The notes under the pieces: model-generated
What the model was told of the DNA's origin: nothing
What the model saw: the letters and a program-made list of their open reading frames with translations, nothing else
The model's database searches: none
NCBI GenBank assembly: GCA_903868295.1
Contig: CAIPUQ010000262.1
Span: forward strand, 1 to 8,747
Reading direction: 5' to 3'
Source: an uncultured Roseiflexaceae bacterium
GTDB lineage: Bacteria; Chloroflexota; Chloroflexia; Chloroflexales; Roseiflexaceae
Length of the DNA stretch: 8,747 nt
Program-made: the position numbers and the translations under genes
Part shown: positions 6,193 through 8,747 of the stretch, one piece after another
Layout of the letters: every line of letters starts with the position of its first letter
Numbering within the stretch: position 1 is the first letter of the stretch

Positions 6193-7139
6193 AACTTTCG
6201 ATTGTCGCAACCCTCTATCGATCTGCTTCATACATCGAAGAGTTCCTTACACGTTCAACGACCGTTGCGCGTCAACTCGTCGGTGATTCGTTCGAAATTG
6301 TGCTTGTCAATGACGGCTCTCCGGACAACAGTCTCGAAATTGCCGTTGCACAGATCGCACAGTTTCCGCGTTTGAAAGTTGTCGATTTATCACGCAACTT
6401 TGGTCACCACAAAGCCATGATGACCGGCCTTGCCCACGCCACCGGGGAGCATGTGTATCTCCTTGATAGTGATCTCGAAGAAGAGCCTGAGTGGTTGTTC
6501 GAATTTTGGCGGACGATGCAAGACGAGCACGCAGATATGGTGTATGGCGTCCAACGAGCGCGCAAGGGCAGTCTCTATGAGCGCATAACGGGGCCGTTGT
6601 TTTATCGATTGTTTCGTGCACTCACTGGTATTGTGCAGCCAGACAACATTGTCACCGCTCGAGTGATGTCGCGGCGCTTTGTGGATGCATTGCTGCTTCA
6701 TCAAGAACGCGAAATCAACATCGGCGGTTTGTGGATTATCACCGGCTTTCGGCAGGTGAAAGCGGTTGTCAAAAAACATGCCTCGAGTCCAACGACGTAC
6801 ACGCTCGGCCGTAAACTCGACCATCTCATCAATGCGGTTACCTCGTTTAGCAGTCTGCCGTTGATATTTACCTTTTATGCGGGCTTGTTGATTTCTTTTT
6901 CTGCCGTGCTGTACATCACCTATAGCGTGTTGTTGCGACTATTGCAGCCGACGGTACCGGTCGGGTTCACAGCCCTGATAGCGTCGATATGGTTTTTTTC
7001 GGGGTTGATTGTCTTTTTTCTCGGCGTGCAAGGCATCTATCTCGCAAAAATTTTCACCGAAGTAAAGCAACGCCCATACACAATCATCCGCGAAGTGTAT
7101 GCGGCGGAGCAGCGAGTTCAAGACTCTACGGAGCAATAG
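6189..7139 (+). CDS. GT2 glycosyltransferase, DPM1/GtrB-like (polyprenyl-phosphate sugar synthase type)
   Basis: 316 residues. The GT-A fold occupies about 1-200, with IVATLYRSASYIEEF at the N-terminus, VLVNDGSPDNS (38-48), DLSRNFGHHKAMMTGL (66-81) and the metal-binding D93-S-D95 in YLLDSDLEEEPEW. Two C-terminal membrane helices follow (about 223-250 and 258-285), then the short cytosolic tail RPYTIIREVY. This layout matches bacterial DPM1/GtrB/ArnC-like enzymes, which transfer a sugar from a nucleotide donor to undecaprenyl phosphate on the inner face of the membrane. The usual ER-xR-xxGxSKY stretch before helix 1 is altered here to KKHASSPTTYTLGRKL (195-210), so it may be a divergent subfamily. 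The start was chosen from the ATGA overlap with WbqC; an upstream in-frame ATG at 6099 lies inside WbqC. The lipid-linked sugar could feed the GT-C protein two genes upstream. Confidence 0.9.
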   Translation: MKLSIVATLYRSASYIEEFLTRSTTVARQLVGDSFEIVLVNDGSPDNSLEIAVAQIAQFPRLKVVDLSRNFGHHKAMMTGLAHATGEHVYLLDSDLEEEPEWLFEFWRTMQDEHADMVYGVQRARKGSLYERITGPLFYRLFRALTGIVQPDNIVTARVMSRRFVDALLLHQEREINIGGLWIITGFRQVKAVVKKHASSPTTYTLGRKLDHLINAVTSFSSLPLIFTFYAGLLISFSAVLYITYSVLLRLLQPTVPVGFTALIASIWFFSGLIVFFLGVQGIYLAKIFTEVKQRPYTIIREVYAAEQRVQDSTEQ

Positions 7140-7187
7140 CAACGGCGCATGTGTGATGCTGCTTCGGGTGCGTTACAGTATGTACAC

Positions 7188-7211
7188 ATCAACGTGACGC
7201 GTATCGTTGAT
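7188..7211. promoter_or_regulatory. 24-bp near-perfect palindrome just upstream of the -35 (operator-like)
   Basis: The half-sites ATCAACGTGACG (7188-7199) and CGTATCGTTGAT (7200-7211) are reverse complements at 10 of 12 positions; the outer seven, ATCAACG/CGTTGAT, match exactly. The palindrome ends on the first base of the -35 TTGAGA. The position and even symmetry suggest a dimeric regulator site, by position an activator or a repressor. The rest of the 123-base gap from 7140 holds no clear terminator. Confidence 0.6.
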
Positions 7212-7240
7212 TGAGACCCGCAAGACGAGCATGGTATATT
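7211..7240 (+). promoter_or_regulatory. Promoter of the methyltransferase/acyltransferase operon
   Basis: The -35 is TTGAGA (7211-7216, 5/6) and the -10 is TATATT (7235-7240, 5/6), preceded by TGG, with an 18-base spacer. The start is expected near 7247, leaving a 16-base leader that contains GAGGGGG 4 bases before the ATG at 7263. This start is therefore led by a Shine-Dalgarno site, unlike the GT-C gene. Confidence 0.7.
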
Positions 7241-7262
7241 GAGGGAACTGTGAGGGGGCACC

Positions 7263-7898
7263 ATGTCTGAGCATACTGAGTCTGCGATTTTGCGAGATGT
7301 CGCCCAATACTACACCGAGACACTCCGGCAACATGGTGAGACACCTCGCGGTGTGGATTGGAACGGCGAGGATAGTCAGTTGTTACGCTTTGCACAGCTG
7401 ACAAAGGTGATTACTCCTGCACAAGAAATATCAGTCAATGATGTCGGCTGTGGATATGGTGCACTGTACGACGTCCTCAAGCCTGCGCATCCCGGTATTC
7501 GATATACCGGCTGTGATGTGTCGGCTGCGATGATTGAATCGGCACGCGCACGATATGCGCATGAGCCACATGCATCGTTTGTGGTGACCAGCGAACCAGA
7601 CGTAGCGGATTATGGCATTGCCAGTGGTATCCTTAATGTCCGCATGAACTACACGGATGACGCCTGGCATGAGTACTTCCGCTCGACATTGGCGTTGCTT
7701 GATCGCACGTCAACCAAAGGATTTGCGTTTAACTGCCTGACATCGTACTCGGATCCTGAGAAGCAGCGTGATTACTTGTATTATGCGAACCCGGGAGAGT
7801 GGTTCGACTACTGCAAGCGCAATTTTTCGCGTAATGTTGCGATTCTGCATGACTATGGCCTCTACGAATTCACCATTCTTGTGAGGAAGAATGTATGA
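7263..7898 (+). CDS. Class I SAM-dependent methyltransferase
   Basis: 211 residues. SAM-binding motif I is VNDVGCGYGALYDVL (58-72), and the acidic end of strand 2 is YTGCDVS with D85, followed by AAMIESAR, the normal Rossmann methyltransferase order. A later stretch, AFNCLTSYSDPEKQRDYLYYANPGEWFDYC, resembles small methyltransferases I associate with surface-polysaccharide loci, but the acceptor is unknown. The likely role is methylation of a sugar or small precursor in the cytosol. A strong GAGGGGG ribosome site lies upstream. It is the first gene of operon B, with its own promoter and operator-like palindrome, and the stop overlaps the acyltransferase start by ATGA. Confidence 0.85.
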   Translation: MSEHTESAILRDVAQYYTETLRQHGETPRGVDWNGEDSQLLRFAQLTKVITPAQEISVNDVGCGYGALYDVLKPAHPGIRYTGCDVSAAMIESARARYAHEPHASFVVTSEPDVADYGIASGILNVRMNYTDDAWHEYFRSTLALLDRTSTKGFAFNCLTSYSDPEKQRDYLYYANPGEWFDYCKRNFSRNVAILHDYGLYEFTILVRKNV

Positions 7899-8560
7899 GC
7901 AAAAAACTCGTTATTTTTGGCAGCGCAGATATCGCTGAGTTAGCATATTTTTATTTTCGTACCGACAGCGCGTACGAGGTCGTGGCGTTCACGGTCGATG
8001 CAGCATTTCTCACAGAGCGCGTGTTTTGTGGACTGCCTGTAGTACCGTTCGAAGAAGTCTCAGCTCTGTATCCTCCCGAATCGTATGACATGTTTGTTGC
8101 ATTGAGCTATTCGAAGCTCAACGCAATACGCAAAGAAAAATACCTTGCCGCAAAGGCGTTGGGGTATACGCTGACAAGCTATATAAGCTCGCATGCGACA
8201 GTTTTGAACGAGGGGCGGATCGGCGAAAATTGTTTCATCCTCGAAGACAACACGATTCAGCCATTTGTGACCATTGGGAACAATGTCACGTTATGGTCAG
8301 GGAATCATATTGGCCATCATTCCACCATTCACGATCATACCTTTATTGCATCTCACGTCGTGGTGTCGGGTGGGGTTGTCATCGGCGAGCAGTGCTTCTT
8401 TGGGGTCAATGTTACCCTCCGAGACCACATTACTATCGGTGATATGTGCGTTGTCGGTGCAGGCACAATGCTTCTTGCAGATGCAGAGCGTGAGGGTGTG
8501 TACATCGGCACTGCGACCGAGCGATCAACGTTACCTAGTACACGATTACGACGCATATGA
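7895..8560 (+). CDS. NeuD/PglD-like sugar O-/N-acyltransferase (left-handed beta-helix)
   Basis: 221 residues. The N-terminal Rossmann-like subdomain KLVIFGSADIAELAYFYF (4-21) continues through AFTVD and GLPVVPFEE. From about 98 to 195 there are hexapeptide repeats (for example IGENCF, IGNNVT, IGEQCF, IGDMCV) that form a trimeric left-handed beta-helix. The stretch NHIGHHSTIHDHTFIASH contains the His cluster; by remembered alignment with PglD, H141 is the best candidate for the catalytic base. The family acetylates (or otherwise acylates) sugar nucleotides using acyl-CoA, in the cytosol. GAGGAAG at 7883-7889 serves as ribosome site inside the end of the methyltransferase gene, and ATGA overlaps link it to both neighbours. 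Acceptor sugar and acyl group are unknown. Confidence 0.88.
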   Translation: MSKKLVIFGSADIAELAYFYFRTDSAYEVVAFTVDAAFLTERVFCGLPVVPFEEVSALYPPESYDMFVALSYSKLNAIRKEKYLAAKALGYTLTSYISSHATVLNEGRIGENCFILEDNTIQPFVTIGNNVTLWSGNHIGHHSTIHDHTFIASHVVVSGGVVIGEQCFFGVNVTLRDHITIGDMCVVGAGTMLLADAEREGVYIGTATERSTLPSTRLRRI

Positions 8561-8747
8561 GCACATACTGGCGCAAACTCGGTCTGCTGTACACGCTCCC
8601 TCCGGAGGGCGTGCATCCGTTGTTACAGAGCCATGTTGCCAATCCGTTGCCGATCCATCTGAATGGCGATGTATATCGGATTTTTTATAGTGCGCGTGAC
8701 CGTGATAAACGGTCTTCGGTGGGTGCTGTCGACATCGACATTGTGAC
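8557..8747 (+). CDS. Start of a GH43/arabinanase-like five-bladed-propeller family protein (3' truncated by the window)
   Basis: 63 complete codons, open to the window edge. The start ATG overlaps the acyltransferase stop by ATGA. The beginning, TYWRKLGLLYTLPPEGVHPLL, then VANPLPIHLNGDVYRIFYSARDRDKRSSVGAVDIDIV, has the pattern of proteins in sugar loci: a W-K-L-G-L opening, then P-x-P followed by a hydrophobic strand, yRIfySaRDxdxRSsvG. These are usually annotated as GH43-like/arabinanase-like propellers of unknown substrate. With only the first blade visible, the catalytic residues cannot be checked. It is the third gene of operon B. Confidence 0.6.
   Translation, partial: MSTYWRKLGLLYTLPPEGVHPLLQSHVANPLPIHLNGDVYRIFYSARDRDKRSSVGAVDIDIV

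Noticed and set aside
5755..6231. 158-codon minus-strand frame opposite WbqC
   Set aside because: It is antisense to a recognised family member and spans the WbqC/GT2 junction with no initiation signals.
7149..7189. ATGTGT/ACACAT inverted repeat after the GT2 gene as a terminator
   Set aside because: Only 6 bp with a 29-base separation and no T-run; too weak to call.

Overview
The window is bacterial protein-coding DNA of roughly balanced base composition. It is densely packed and shows no tRNA, rRNA, insertion sequence or CRISPR array. It encodes an amino-acid module and a surface-glycan region. I cannot name the phylum from sequence alone. The organism uses sigma70-type promoters, often with an extended -10 (TGnTATnnT). 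It probably makes some leaderless mRNAs, and every gene junction within an operon is a 4-base ATGA overlap.

Left part (1-1848, minus strand): a near-perfect consensus promoter (1820-1848) drives a short Gln-rich leader ORF. This is followed by a strong intrinsic-terminator hairpin (1693-1725), a LysE/RhtB-type exporter and a Cys/Met-metabolism PLP enzyme (cystathionine gamma-synthase/lyase type) that runs off the left edge. No minus-strand gene lies between promoter and terminator for the terminator to end, so the arrangement reads as transcription attenuation of an amino-acid metabolism/export operon. Mutually exclusive hairpins can be drawn. I consider this the most interesting signal in the window.

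Middle (1971-3863, plus): a single gene for a large membrane protein. It joins an HTTM domain (vitamin-K-dependent carboxylase-like membrane domain) to a DCC/DUF393 thioredoxin-like domain with a CNLC motif, then one more membrane helix and an uncharacterised soluble tail.

Right part (3941 to the end, plus): two consecutive operons typical of surface-polysaccharide loci. Operon A has a GT-C-like polytopic membrane protein, a WbqC-family protein and a DPM1/GtrB-like GT2 glycosyltransferase. Operon B has a class I SAM methyltransferase, a NeuD/PglD-like sugar acyltransferase and the start of what looks like a GH43/arabinanase-like five-bladed-propeller protein. Each operon starts with an extended -10 promoter and an inverted repeat placed like an operator. 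A reasonable joint reading is that the GT2 enzyme charges a polyprenyl phosphate with a sugar, the GT-C protein transfers it outside the membrane, and WbqC, the methyltransferase and the acyltransferase modify the sugar. The actual glycan cannot be read from this window.
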